From Amaurobius ferox (Eukaryota > Arthropoda > Arachnida > Araneae > Amaurobiidae), in assembly GCA_951213105.1 (NCBI GenBank), contig OX578137.1, positions 59,786,736 through 59,850,735 on the forward strand: a DNA stretch of 64,000 nt, read 5' to 3'. Shown here in pieces: positions 9,301 through 20,631 of this stretch (its first letter is position 1; each line of letters starts with the position of its first letter). The position numbers were made by a program, and so were the translations under genes. The notes below the pieces were generated by a model. That model ran no database searches and was not told the DNA's origin. It worked only from the letters and a program-made list of their open reading frames with translations.

Positions 9301-11759
9301 AACCGGGTCACAGTAAAAACTTTTTATATAAGACAAGGGCCCAGTCCTCTTACAAATTTACTCCTAAATACCTTTCAAACTTTTTTTATGTATATACATA
9401 AACTAACATAAGCATTAATAATTAATAATAATAAATGTAACCCCAAAATAATGCCAAGCATTGCAGACAAAGGCAGTCAAATGGCATCAAGGTACATTTA
9501 TGGAAGATCAGCAAAATCAACTGTTGCCACATCGCGGCCTTTGATAGAGAATGGCCATTCCTATATGAAATAGCTAATATAGTAGCTCTTTTATTAATCA
9601 AAATTACTGATTGTATTCAATGAATAATTGTATTTAAAGATTAATTTCATGTTTTTATGCATTTTTGATATTTCCATTACGGGGAGCATATATCATCCCA
9701 CAACCTACACAACTCTTTTTTGTCACCACACACAAATCGCCAAAGAATACACACAAAATTGCGAATTATAACAAATTTAGCCGTATATATATATATATAA
9801 AAGAGGAAATTTTAAAAACTATCTTACAACAATCAGGGATTTTTACGGGTCATTCTTGGCAAGGTTCCGAGGGATTGGGTCAGAATGGGGGAAGCAGTTC
9901 AACTAAATTTGACGAAATGTATTGTCACCGCAATTATGTTGCATGTAAAATTTTAAGAAAATCGGCTCGGTAAAAGTCGATCAAAAATTGATCCGAATAA
10001 ACGAACTTCAATAAACAGTGCAATATGAAAAATGCTAATTAATACTCGCAGTCGCTTTCACGTGGCTTTCGCTAACAAAAATATATCTTTTTGGAATAAG
10101 CAATGAAAAACAATCACTGAATGTTGATTGCGGACAATTGATAGGTGTAAAAATAAATTTTTCAATACATTTTGTAATATTTTCACTCTGTGTAGTTGTA
10201 CATAATAATATTCACAAACTTTATAAACTAAATTTGTATAATCATCTAAAATACACTTCGAGTAAGAATAATCAAGAATTCGTCAAATTGTAAAAAAATC
10301 ATGTCATCAAATGTGACAAAAATTAAATCAGTAATATATTTTACAAACATATAAATGTGTTCAACATGCATGAGGCATATTAGGAATTATATAGTTTCAA
10401 GCCAGAAATAATACATCTTATAACATTCTTAAAAGAAATAATACAGATATAAAATAACGGCATATAGATATAAATAATAATTAAATCAGATGGAATAAGA
10501 TATTAAAAACAACTACCAACCTCTTCCATGTTTGCAATTTTAAGATTTCAGATATAATACAGCAGCGAACGAATACCAGTAAAATAAAATGGAGGAGGGA
10601 GTAGAAGTTGCAATTATCAGAATCGATGAGGAAACAAAACAAATGTTCCATAGCCAGCAGTTGTATGATGTCATGAAACTCCGTCTTCGTATATCCAATA
10701 GATGAGTTTCCTGTGACGTCACTCATTGTGATTTCTCTGCTCAGTATCCATGTTTGTTGTAAACTGTTAATCTGTTAAGCATTGTACAATTTTTGTTTAC
10801 CCACAATTATTTTTTTTAATGTAATTTTCAAGTTACGTTATTTTTGCATATGGCAAAACTTTTAAAAATTATTGTTTTGTTTTAAATCTCAACAAATGAT
10901 TCTAATTAGAGGCAAAATATTACAAAAACTATATACATAAACATGTCATGACTGAATGAAAAAAATGCATGAATCACATCTATAGTCTGTGGACTACCAG
11001 ATGTTATATGGTTTGTATTTTTACATAGAATATTACGTAGATATTGTGGAGATCAAAAATAGGTTTTAACATATTGCTGACTGGTTATTCAAGTCAAAAC
11101 TATTCCGTGCAGCGGGCTATTTTTCTGCAGTTGAATATAAAATCAAAACAACTAAATAAGCTTCAATGAACTTTACTTACACAGCATGCGTTGAAATAAA
11201 ACTTACTACATAAATGTATGTAATAATTTTTTGGGGTATGGTATACTGTAAAGCATTTAACTACGTGCAATGGTACACAGCAAGTTTTACAAACATATCG
11301 AGTTTTGCTGCTCTTTCCTTTAAAAAAGTATATTTTAGCGGGATTTTTTCCAGCAAGTAACTATTTTTTCTAAAATATGGTGATATGAAAACACGAGTAT
11401 ACTCATGACCGGTCAGCAATTGTTGGCCATGCAAACATGAGTATACTCGTGACCGGTCAACAAAGTGTTAACACAAATGAGTTAATTCGACAATTCAAAA
11501 AAATATTAATGGAAAACAATAGGCAGCATATTAAAAATCATGCCTGTCTGAGTAAGATACCATCTAGATCTGGCAAATGAAATGAAATTTAAATTAATTT
11601 ATTAGCGCGAGTAAAATCAAATAATTTCTCATGGTAATCCTTACCTCTTAAAGCATCACCAAAATAATACTCTTATAAGACATAAGATTAGCCTGATGTA
11701 CTTATATTTGTCATATTTTTTTACGCAAATTATTGCATTAAAATAAATTAAATAAATAG
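9301..11759. other. AT-rich DNA without recognised genes
   Basis: About 2.5 kb of low-complexity AT-rich sequence. It includes a (TA)n tract near 9,784-9,797 and a short duplicated palindromic motif at 11,390-11,460. The small open frames here show no domain and no splice context. Confidence 0.5.
11390..11470. repeat. Duplicated motif with palindromic core GAGTATACTC
   Basis: CGAGTATACTCATGACCGGTCA (near 11,395) and its variant with CGTGACCGG (near 11,438) lie about 44 bp apart in the same orientation. Each contains the 10-bp palindrome GAGTATACTC followed by GACCGGTCA, itself nearly palindromic. The second copy is followed by GTGTTAAC. This could be the end of a TTAA-target element, but no partner end was found. 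Confidence 0.45.
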
Positions 11760-11948
11760 ACACCAAAAGTACCGTGGCTTTTTGTGCTGTATCTGGACTT
11801 GGAGCAGAAATAATATATGATTTGACCGATTGTATCAGCACATGCGATCCAGAAAAACTTTATAGTGCTGTAATACGGATAACAAACGAATCGTCAAACA
11901 AATCCGTACGAAGTAATATTTCTCGGTATCTTCATTGGGTTTTTAGAG
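11760..11948 (+). CDS. Candidate internal exon of an unidentified host gene
   Basis: A 189-nt open stretch is bounded by an acceptor-like AATAAATAG (AG at 11,758-11,759) and a donor AGAG|GTAACT at 11,949. Read in the only fully open frame, it encodes a balanced sequence with blocks VAFCAVSGLGAEIIYDLTDC, DPEKLYSAVIRI and SNISRYLHWVFR. This is unlike the low-complexity frames around it. It starts with two bases of a split codon and ends with one, so it would be a phase-matched exon of 63 codons. The polypyrimidine tract is weak. I do not recognise the protein. A captured or decayed exon is equally possible. Confidence 0.35.
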
Positions 11949-11969
11949 GTAACTTATTGACCTGAGGTA

Positions 11970-12145
11970 CAATTTCGTACGGCAAACTTGTCTATGTCAA
12001 GATCCATAAGTCCAACCGAGGTTTGGTCCTTGTGGTTGCCACCCCCCTGGGGTCCGATATAAATTGGATGCCACTGTTCCGGTCGTCCAAATAGTTGCCT
12101 TACACCTTCTTGCAGGTTGGATAGTCTGGGTAGAAATAAAATCGT
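11970..12145 (+). mobile_element. 3' part of a SINE
   Basis: It shares the body and tail of the window's SINE family: CTGTTCCGGTCGTCCAAATA, then CTTACACCTTCTTGCAGG, then a tail GGATAGTCTGGGTAGAAATAAAA. The 5' head is missing. It is immediately followed by a second SINE in the same orientation. Confidence 0.6.
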
Positions 12146-12148
12146 CTT

Positions 12149-12440
12149 GGGCCGAGATAGCTCAGTGATAAATACGCTGTAATCGAACAGGGTAAACCCA
12201 GGTTTGATCTCCGCCAACCAAAACTATCTTCTTGTCATGATAAAGTTCTATCTGTAGGTTCAAAAGTTCAACAGGTTGATGATGGGTAATGGGAAGGATG
12301 ATACAATCCCTGTTGTTGCCATCCGTACTGTGTTGCATTCTGAATTGGGTAGCAGTTTCTCGGCAATCCAAACTGATATCTTACACTTTCGGGTACGTCG
12401 GACGGACTGGGTAGTAAATAACAATCTTGAGAGGATTACA
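12149..12440 (+). mobile_element. tRNA-headed SINE
   Basis: The first about 70 nt (12,150-12,220) fold like a tRNA. There is an A box in TAGCTCAGTGATAAA, a B box in CAGGTTTGATCTCC, and acceptor halves GGCCGAG and CTCCGCC that pair at six of seven positions, with an encoded ACCA after them. The body continues to GACTGGGTAGTAAATA near 12,420, matching the tails of the copies at 11,970 and 32,511. Confidence 0.68.
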
Positions 12441-13250
12441 CATGATAGCATCGACTCGAAAAATTATTGGGGTTTCCGAAAATTTTAAATCAAATGGCCA
12501 TGCGAGACTCAGCTCAGATAATCCAGTTTATATAAAGCAATAAATTACAAACTATTGAAAATGAAAAACAAATATACTTCGAAATATGTATTGCGACAAA
12601 CATAGTAAAATCAATCAAACACAGTGCATTTATGTAATATATATTGCAAGAGGAAAGCAGAAAAAAATTTAAAACAAATGATTTTCCATTTTTTTCTCTT
12701 TTATACCAAAAAGTAGAAAATGTCAGAAATAGACAGCAAAAATTATAAAAATGTTTAGTCATTAGAATTCCGAGAAAAATATCTTTACAAAGAACATTAA
12801 TATATTATAATTTAGAAATGAAAATAAATATACAAAAGCAATTAAAAATAAAACCCAAAATTTAAATAAATTATATAGTGCGGGTGAAATTAAATAGTTA
12901 AATTAAACATTTAATTTGCATTGTATTCCGATGAAAACATTTTACGAAACATGGTACTGAACTGATGAACATAAATGAAAGTTATAAAAATTCTATGCAT
13001 GTAATATAAGACGTTTGAAACAAACTTGAGGTAATAAGGTATTGTCTTTGTAATACTTCAATTTCTTTCAACTACTACTATATATTCGAGAATGAGTTAA
13101 AATGTTTATAAATGTACCATACCTTCAGATCACGTAGGTAACATATTTTTTACATTTACTTTTTCCAAAATTATTGTTCCTTATAAAATTCTGCAAAATA
13201 TTAATTAAAAAAAAATCTAGACATTTAAAACAATATAATTATTTTATTCC
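12441..13250. other. AT-rich DNA, nothing recognised
   Basis: No repeat partner, RNA or convincing coding sequence is seen between the SINE and the exon-like stretch at 13,266. Confidence 0.5.
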
Positions 13251-13265
13251 AATTACGAATATTAG

Positions 13266-13385
13266 CCGTTCACGATCGCCAAGTGAAGGAAGAGCGTTGC
13301 CGCAAGGTGCGTACCGAGAATCGTCTGCTACTTCAAGCTCAGGCACATTTTGATGCTAAGCCTAACGTGGCGGAAAAATCATATT
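13266..13385 (+). CDS. Candidate exon fragment of an unidentified host gene
   Basis: A GC-richer island in very AT-rich DNA follows an AG at 13,264-13,265. One frame encodes a charged, helix-prone sequence with VHDRQVKEERCRKVRTENRL and LLQAQAHFDAKPNVAEKS. Codons are varied, unlike the flanks. A donor-like CGCAAG|GTGCGT lies inside at about 13,308, so the exon could end there, or the whole stretch could be a decayed coding fragment. I do not recognise the protein. It sits 1.3 kb downstream of the exon-like 11,760-11,948, on the same strand. Confidence 0.3.
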
Positions 13386-14418
13386 ATAAAAACTTTGTTT
13401 TAAAATACATCTACCATTATTTTAGAAATATCTAGTGTTATTGCATTTTGAGGGACTTGGTTGGACCATTGTTTTCAAACATGAAACCAATTTTTTTATG
13501 ACTAGTATAATCCTGATCTCTTGTATATAAAATCCTTAAATAATAAAATAAGAAAGATCAATCATGTTTAAAGCATTGATTATGAAGCACTTTCCAACTT
13601 CAATGCAATATTATTTAAACATCTCTAAAATGCAATACATTCTTCGGTAATATTATAAAACTTATCACAATACTACATTAATTTATTATATTTGAAAACT
13701 TAAACCTTCATCGAAAAAATTGAACTTCATTCAAATGACGGCATTGAAATATAAATTGCCTAGTTTAAACATCTCAAAAATGCGATACATTCCTCGGTAA
13801 TATTTTTAAAATTATCATAATACTAAATATAATAATTTATTATATTTGAAAATTTCATTGAAAACAACTGAAATTCATTCAAATGACGTCATAGAAAAAA
13901 TAACACGCCTGGCTCTCTCTATAAAAGCGGCATTTCACTCATAAACATTTTCCCATTCATTTCATTCATCACAGTACTAAAATAATTTATTTTATTTAAA
14001 AACATAAGACCATGGAGCTACAAGTAATTAAACTCTATGCTTAAAATTTCATCGAAAAAAATCGTCCTTCTCCCTGTAAAATCAATGAATATTTCATTCA
14101 TATCAGCTATGCAGACTCCATGAGCAAAATAATTTTGCGTTAAGGAAATACAGCAATTCTTATACAACACATTCTACATATTTTGCTGTTTACATTTTAT
14201 ATAAGTGAAAAATAGGCTTCGTTGTAGAAATAATCAAATTTGGATGATCATTTAAACTCAAATATATTGTAATTGCGTTGTTTCAGTATGTAGATGCACA
14301 GAATTTAAGCAAAAGTAAAGCGGTTTTAGGACGGATACAACACTCAATATGAATTAAAAAGAACTTTAAAAATCACGATTTTGAGACAAGATGGATGCCA
14401 TATATTATTTTGAAGTGG

Positions 14419-14487
14419 GTCACGTGATCTTTTCATATCATGGTCACGTGATCTTTTCATATCATGGTCACGCGATCGCTTCATATA
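14419..14487. repeat. 24-bp tandem repeat with CACGTG core, ~2.8 copies
   Basis: The unit GTCACGTGATCTTTTCATAT plus CATG is repeated; the last copy has CACGCGATCGC. Corresponding CACGTGAC sites are present in the other arm copies (15,740s, 63,690s). It lies inside the left palindrome arm. Confidence 0.75.
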
Positions 14488-14810
14488 AGAGGTGTAATTA
14501 TTATTTTAATTTTTATTTAAAGAACTACTGAATATATTTTGCTGAAATTTTTTTATATATTTTATGGAATAATTTGATTATTACCTAAAATTTTCGAAGC
14601 AATTTGTGAATTTTAAATCCGCTTAAAAAGTGTTTGAAAAATTAAGTCCCATAATGTTCAATGCATTTCATTTTTTCAACCCGGGTTCAATCCAAAACTA
14701 ATTGGGTGATATCATTCATTTATATTCCCATAGGTCCTACAGGCCGTCTGAACAACATACTAAAATTTCATTTTCATTAAGTCATTTTTACGGCAGTTAT
14801 CGTGCTAACG

Positions 14811-14892
14811 GACAGACAGACAGACAGACAGACAGACCGACAGAAAGACAGACAGACAGAAAGACAGACAGACAGAAAGACAGACAGACAGA
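14811..14892. repeat. (GACA)n microsatellite
   Basis: GACA units interrupted by GACC and GAAA. It is mirrored by the CTGT tracts at 15,302-15,320 and 15,362-15,390 in the right arm. Confidence 0.9.
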
Positions 14893-16622
14893 TAGAATGA
14901 ACAAAGTCAGAAACATTTTTCAACTTTGTTGTAAAGTGTTAAAAAAGCAAGACAAAGTCTTTAAATATGAAAATATTAAAATGTCTGTAGATTAGAGCAA
15001 GAGCAAGTGATTTGCATTTTACAAAGTTTTATTTAAATCTAAAGTATTACGAGTAGTTTTAAATGCTGCAGATATCATGCATTAAAAATACATATTTAAT
15101 TCAACATTGTATTAGCTTCACTTACCCACGGTGTAAGGTTTTAAATAAAGGTGCACGTTTTAATGCTTTCTCACTGCCTAAAAAAATTCTAATATTTCTG
15201 CCTACCTAATTTCAAAGTCAGCATTTCTCTATAGTTTTCTATTGATATAACATTTTTAACACTTTACAAAATAGTTGAAAAGTGTTTATGACTTTGTTCA
15301 TTCTGTCTGTCTGTCTGTTACAATATAGTTGAAAAGTGTTTATGACTTTATTCATTCTGGCTGCCTGTCTGTCTGTCTGTCTGTCTGTTAGCACGATAAC
15401 TGCCGTAAAAATGACTTTATCAAAATGAAATTTTAGTATGTTGTTCAGACGGTCTGTGGGACCTATGGGAGTATAAATGAATGATATCACACAATTAGTT
15501 TTGGATTGAACCCGGGTTGAAAACATGAAATACATTGAGCCCTACGGGACCTAATTTTTCAAACATTTTTTAAGCGGATTTAAAATTCACAAATTGTTTC
15601 GAAAGTTTAAGGAAATATTCAAATTATCCCATAAAATATGTAAAAAGAAATTCAGCAAAATATACGCAGAAGTTTTTAAAATAAAAATTAAAATAATAAT
15701 TACACCCTTTATATGAAGAGATCACATGATCATTATATGAAGAGATCACGTGACCCACTTCAAAATAATATATGGCATCCATCTTGTGTCAACATCGTGA
15801 TTTTTAAAGTTCTTTTTAATTCATATTTAGTGTTGTATCCATCCTAAAACCGCTTTATTTTTGCTTAAATTCTGTGCATCTACATCCTGAAACAACACAA
15901 TTACAATATAGTTGAGTTTAAATGATCATCCAACTTTGATTATTTTTACATCGAAGCCTACTTTTCACTTATGCAGGATGTAAATACCAAAAGATGTAGA
16001 ATGAGATGTATAAGAATTGCTGCATTTATTTAACGCAAAATTATTTAGCTCATGGAGTCTGCAATATAGCTGATATGAATGAAATATTCCTTGATTTTAC
16101 AGAGAGAAGGACGATTTTTTCGATGAAGTTTTAAGTATAGAGTTTAACACTTGTACCTCCATGATCTTAAATGTTTAAATAAAATAAATTATTATAGTAT
16201 TGTGATGAATGAAATTAATGGGAAAATGTTCATGAATGAAATGCTGCTTTTATTTAAAGAGCCAGCCGATTTATATTTCAATGACGTCATTTGAAAAAGT
16301 TCATTTGTTTTCGATGAAGTTTTCAAATATAATAAATTATTGTAGTAATATGAAAAATTTAAAAATATTACCAAAGAATCCATCGAATTTTAGAGACGTT
16401 TAAACCAGGCAATTTATATTTCAATGCCGTCATTTGAATGAAGGTCATTTTTTTTATGAAGTTTTAAATTTTCAAATACAATAAATTAATGTAGTATAGA
16501 GATAATTTTAAAAATATTACCGAGGAATGTATCGCATTTTAGAGATGTTTAAATAAAATTGCATTGAAGTTAGAAAGTGTTTCATAATCAATGCTTTATG
16601 CATGATTGATCTTTCTTGTTTA

Positions 16623-17823
16623 TACATAATGTACTTTATTGTCTTCAACAAATTTCTAATCTGCCCAGAAATATTAATTTTTCAATAAATTTGTATATGT
16701 ATAACTTAAAGCAGAGGTCAAAGGAATGTTCATTAATCATAGCAAAAACAAATCCTAAGAAATGAAAATATGTTATTTTTATCTGTAGTTTTGTCTTGAA
16801 AATTATGCATGGTCAATGCTTTTTTTCACAAAATCGAATGGCTCCATTGTTGACAAATATATTTAACTATTATTTGTGTGAACATGATATCTAAATAATA
16901 AATAATGACATAAAACACACGAAATAAAACAACCTCTTAATTTTTTTTTTTTTTTTGCAACAAATATATAAGTTTTCAACAAATATATATAATAAACCTA
17001 TTAAATAAAACTGAGTCAAATAAGCACATAAATATCAATCAAAAACTAATTGTTAAAGTCATGTAAACATAGTAAAATAACATGTCATAACATCTGATGA
17101 ATCGTACATAAAAACCCATTTTGTTAATCTAAATTATGTATTGATATTACTTTAAAAATATGCGTGAATAATGAAATTGGATAATTCAAAATTATAGATT
17201 ATTTGAATAATATAATAGAGAGATTTGGGAAAAAAATAATGAATATAAAAAGATTGATTTTTAAGACTTCCTTTTATATTTTTCTTAATTTTAATAATAG
17301 AGTTTCAATAATATTATCATAATGAAAAAAAAAAGAATTTTACTCACAAATGCTCAAGTATTTTGGCAGGAAAACTGAAAAAAATTGTATAAACTAAAGC
17401 AAAAATTAAAATTAGATATCAATATTAATTTTTAAAGTTTAAATATCAAAGTTTGAGGCTAGTTAATAAATTTATTGAGGGTATAAAATTGATTTTTCTT
17501 AAACTTGTTTTGACTCTTCAACTCACTGAAAAATAAGATAGACTGAAACATTATTACCAGATACGGTAGTAATGCAAGGAATTCAAATATTTAATTTAAA
17601 ACATTCCACTCTTTAATTCCAAATTTTATAAACTAATGTATATAGTGACGCATTAAAGAGAATAGAAGTAAAACATATAATATAAATGATTCTACAGTAT
17701 AAATAATCTAAAACTATTTTATTTTCAATTCACTCTGCTTTAACACATTCAGAAAATCATCCTGAATAGATAGAGAATTTGAAATAATTCCATCTCAAAC
17801 AAGCTAATCAACTGTCTTATATC
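16623..17823. other. AT-rich DNA, nothing recognised
   Basis: Includes a T-run at 16,940-16,957. No element ends or coding signal are seen. Confidence 0.5.
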
Positions 17824-18435
17824 CAGGACCATAGCCAGGTAGGAGCCAGAGGGGGGGATAAGCCCCCCCCAAGAGGTATAATCAGCCCTCTGATAAAAAT
17901 ATTAAATTTTTAGTAGTGATATGAAATTTTATATAAAATGTCATTCAAACCTTGCATAAAAATTTTCTTTGAGGTTTTTTTAATAAATTACTTCCTTTTA
18001 ACGATTTTTCAATTTAGCTGAAATTGTGATTATACTAATGATCAATTTATTTACATATTTAATTAAAAAATATTTAAAAATTAAGACAATAGTTATTTAG
18101 GATACTTTTGCATTATTGTGGGGTTCACTGTTATACACTACAGAGTCAAAATCAACTGATAAGTAGGTGAGAGTTAATATTAAGTATTAACTTGTATTAA
18201 CTTTCAGTATGTTTCTACAAACTATTAACAGTTTTATTACTAGTTAATGCTTACATTAAAATCAATTGCAATTATTATATATTAATATTGATAGCTATAT
18301 GGATATTAATAATTAGCTCTGAGCTTGCAAATATAAATATGCAATAATTTGTGAATAATTTATAGGAATTGAAATATATAATAGTAACTATTATGGTTTA
18401 TAAATGCTAGTGATTAATTGTGTTTTTGGTGAGTT
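17824..18435 (-). mobile_element. hAT-type non-autonomous element, truncated copy
   Basis: It begins CAGGACCATAGCCAGG at 17,824, a hAT-like terminus. It runs as the inverse of the copy at 49,471-50,135, sharing TAATGCTTACATTAAAATCA, CAACTGATAAGTAG and CACCAAAAACAC in inverse form. Similarity stops near 18,435, before the second terminus, so this copy lacks one end. Confidence 0.72.
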
Positions 18436-18857
18436 TGAAATAAAACTACAATGCACAAAATAAATTGTGAATTAAAATTTGTCACATACATTTTTTATTT
18501 ACAATCTGCACCATTTATAATTATTCTTTTAGAATTCGGATGCGCACAGCCCAGGGATGTAATCCCCTATTAAAAATATAGCTATAATTTAAAAGAAGTC
18601 ATAAAAATTTTAAATTAACAGCGCAAAATTAAAAAAAAAGTGAAAACCGGAACACGTGCAAAGCACACATACTACAAAAGAAATATCGGAATAATTTCAC
18701 CATTATTCCTTTATAATCGGCACATTTGTCCCTTTATAATTGTAACGATATATTTAGAACACAGCAGGTAGTCATGACAAATTAAATCGCAAATAAACGT
18801 TGAACAATCACAAGATAAGATAGCGAGAAAGCACACATGGCGCTGAGACTGACATGA
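18436..18857. other. No gene seen
   Basis: Unique AT-rich sequence between two hAT-type MITEs. Confidence 0.45.
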
Positions 18858-18865
18858 CTTCTAGG

Positions 18866-19039
18866 CAGTGTTTCTTTCAGGATATTTTGGCCCGGAGAGG
18901 GGGGGGGGGCGAATGAAATATTAGGAAGTGGTAAGTTTCCTATTTGCCCTATATAAATATATCTAGATGCTGTGTCACATAAATAGAAACTAGGTTAACA
19001 TAAAATGCTATTGGGGGGGGGGGGGGCTTCGTGTCACTG
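18866..19039. mobile_element. hAT-type MITE (CAGTGTTTC family), copy 1
   Basis: It begins CAGTGTTTCTTTCAGGA at 18,866, contains a G-run, CCTATATAAATATATCTA and ATAGAAACTAGGTTAACA, and ends CACTG at 19,039. The 8-bp flanks CTTCTAGG (18,858-18,865 and 19,040-19,047) are identical, as expected of hAT insertions. The right terminal repeat is shortened. Other copies lie at 49,250-49,462 and 50,228-50,412. Confidence 0.85.
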
Positions 19040-19047
19040 CTTCTAGG

Positions 19048-19554
19048 CAGTTTTATCTCTCACCTCCACTTCGGCTAGGACCAAAAAGGATGATTGGGTA
19101 CTTTTCCCACGGTTAAGAAAGAAAGAAAATGTGATCTTTTTTTCAGTCCCATTGACTGGAAAAATTAACAATTGAAATTATTTTTTTGTGATCTATACGT
19201 CCAATTTTATTTTTTAATACCCAAGTCGCACGTATTGATTGTTTTTAATTCCCCCCCTATACACATACACACACTTTTATTATTTCCTTTTTTTATTTTA
19301 CCCGATCTCGCCGCTCACCCCCGCCCCTCTTCCCCTGCATTTAGGTTGGGTTGAGGTATCTCTAAAAAATTCACCCTCTTAAAAAAAAAATATAAATATA
19401 TATATATATACACCCATAAAGAGTTGAGCTACAGCCTCGAAACTCGTCATGTATGTATCGTTTGAGGAGATATGCAAATGATCAGATTTTGGGAGCAAAA
19501 AAAAGTTCTATTAAGAAACTAGCCGCCTTTGGCGACCAGCCTGTTCGCTACCCT
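19048..19554. other. Low-complexity spacer
   Basis: Pyrimidine-rich stretch and a (TA)n tract near 19,395-19,410. No gene is recognised. Confidence 0.45.
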
Positions 19555-19740
19555 TGAAAATTCTGACATTGGCAAATTCTGACCGTGGCAAACTCGCTGG
19601 CGCGACCTACCAGTAAGGTGTAAGGTAACTGTTTGGACGGCCAGGAAATGCCACCCAATTTAGACCGGAACCCAGTGGGGGAATCATCCACAGGGACCGT
19701 ACCTCCTTCTCCTACCACCAACCTCTCGTATGATGTATCC
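19555..19740 (-). mobile_element. SINE body, minus strand, head missing
   Basis: Read on the minus strand it carries GTTGGTGGTAGGAGAAGGAG, then TCCCCCACTGGGTTCCGGTC, then GGCGTCC-type tail sequences ending near 19,560. It is the same body as the 5S-headed copy at 1-100 and the tRNA-headed copy at 32,511. No Pol III head is present. Confidence 0.7.
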
Positions 19741-20501
19741 AATACATATGCTAAGCTCTTAATACATTTAAAACCCGAAGCGTGGTCTCCATGGAGACGG
19801 GGAAAAACTACTGCGGGGGGGGGGGGGGGATGTTGGGGAAGAATAGGTTGTTCGCCGAGAATTGGGCAAGAAATATAAAATCATGACGTCTTTAAAATTG
19901 CGATCCTTCGGGCAATTTTCATTATTACTTGACCAGATTAGACTTGTAAGAATGCCAGATCTTTGACCTTTCTAAAAATGTAAATTATTAGTCGGAATTA
20001 TGACGGGAGGATTTTTACGACGGGAGGATTTAAAAACGGAAGTTGGTTTTTTTTGAACCGAAAGTGACTTTTGTTTTAAAATCTTTTAATTTTGTTTTAA
20101 AATATTAGAAATAGAAATTGAGATTTGAAATTGATATATTTTTACTCGTAATTGTCTGCTCTTTCCGGTGATGTGATTTGTTTTTTTCTACGACGTCTGG
20201 ATCGTGGAGAAAAAAGGGCAAAAAACGGTCGAAATCGCATAAAACATTAAATAACTAAAAAAATAATTCAAATTTTAAAAATCGGTTTTCATGTGCCCCC
20301 CCTCCCCCGAGTGTCTCCGATTGCTAAATTTCGTAGCTCTCCAACGTGCGGTCGCTGAACGTATGGTGTATAAGACAGACATTGTCTTTTATTATTTAAG
20401 ATGGGAACATCAAGAAGATGATATTTTAGTAAGTGGTAAATCTTACTAAATTGTTACCGAATATCAGTTTGGAGCTATGCAAACCGATATTCGGTGTGGC
20501 A
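19741..20501. other. No gene seen; G-run at about 19,815
   Basis: Contains a 13-base G tract and a duplicated GACGGGAGGATTT near 20,002 and 20,020. No domain-bearing frame. Confidence 0.45.
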
Positions 20502-20502
20502 T

Positions 20503-20631
20503 AGGCCGTGTTCAGAATTGACTACCAAGACGTTGAAAAGTCACAAAATGGATCATTTTGGGGAATTCAATTGGCCAATGCTGACTCAACTGTCCGAACG
20601 GGGCGACTAGGCTTGACTTCTGAACATAGCC
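20503..20631. mobile_element. Short MITE with GTTCAGAA inverted ends, copy 1
   Basis: It starts AGGCCGTGTTCAGAATTGAC and ends GACTTCTGAACATAGCC, giving an inverted repeat around GTTCAGAA. The internal phrase CAAAATGGATCATTTTG is shared with the inverse copy at 45,763-45,901. The flanks share ATA. PIF/Harbinger-like by size and ends, but this is unproven. Confidence 0.65.

Larger units (their letters stand above)
13546..16622. repeat. 3.1-kb palindrome (two inverted arms of about 1.4 kb)
   Basis: The left arm 13,546-14,945 and right arm 15,253-16,622 are inverted copies. AAGAAAGATCAATCATG at the outer left matches CATGATTGATCTTTCTTG at the outer right. TTGTAAAGTGTTAAAAA at the inner left matches TTTTTAACACTTTACAA at the inner right. 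Both arms contain a GACA/CTGT microsatellite, the phrase CGGCAGTTATCGTGCTAACG or its complement, and a CACGTG-rich segment. Other copies of one arm lie at 33,697-34,431 plus 43,911-44,170, and at 63,279 onward. No transposase is visible. Confidence 0.88.

Noticed and set aside
12150..12220. A functional tRNA gene
   Set aside because: One acceptor mismatch, an irregular anticodon arm, an encoded CCA-like end and a SINE body downstream indicate a tRNA-derived retroposon head.
14702..14995. 97-codon frame rich in Thr-Asp-Arg-Gln repeats
   Set aside because: It is the translation of the GACA microsatellite inside the palindrome arm.
14811..15390. CRISPR-like regular repeats
   Set aside because: The periodicity is a 4-bp GACA/CTGT microsatellite without spacers, in an animal genome.
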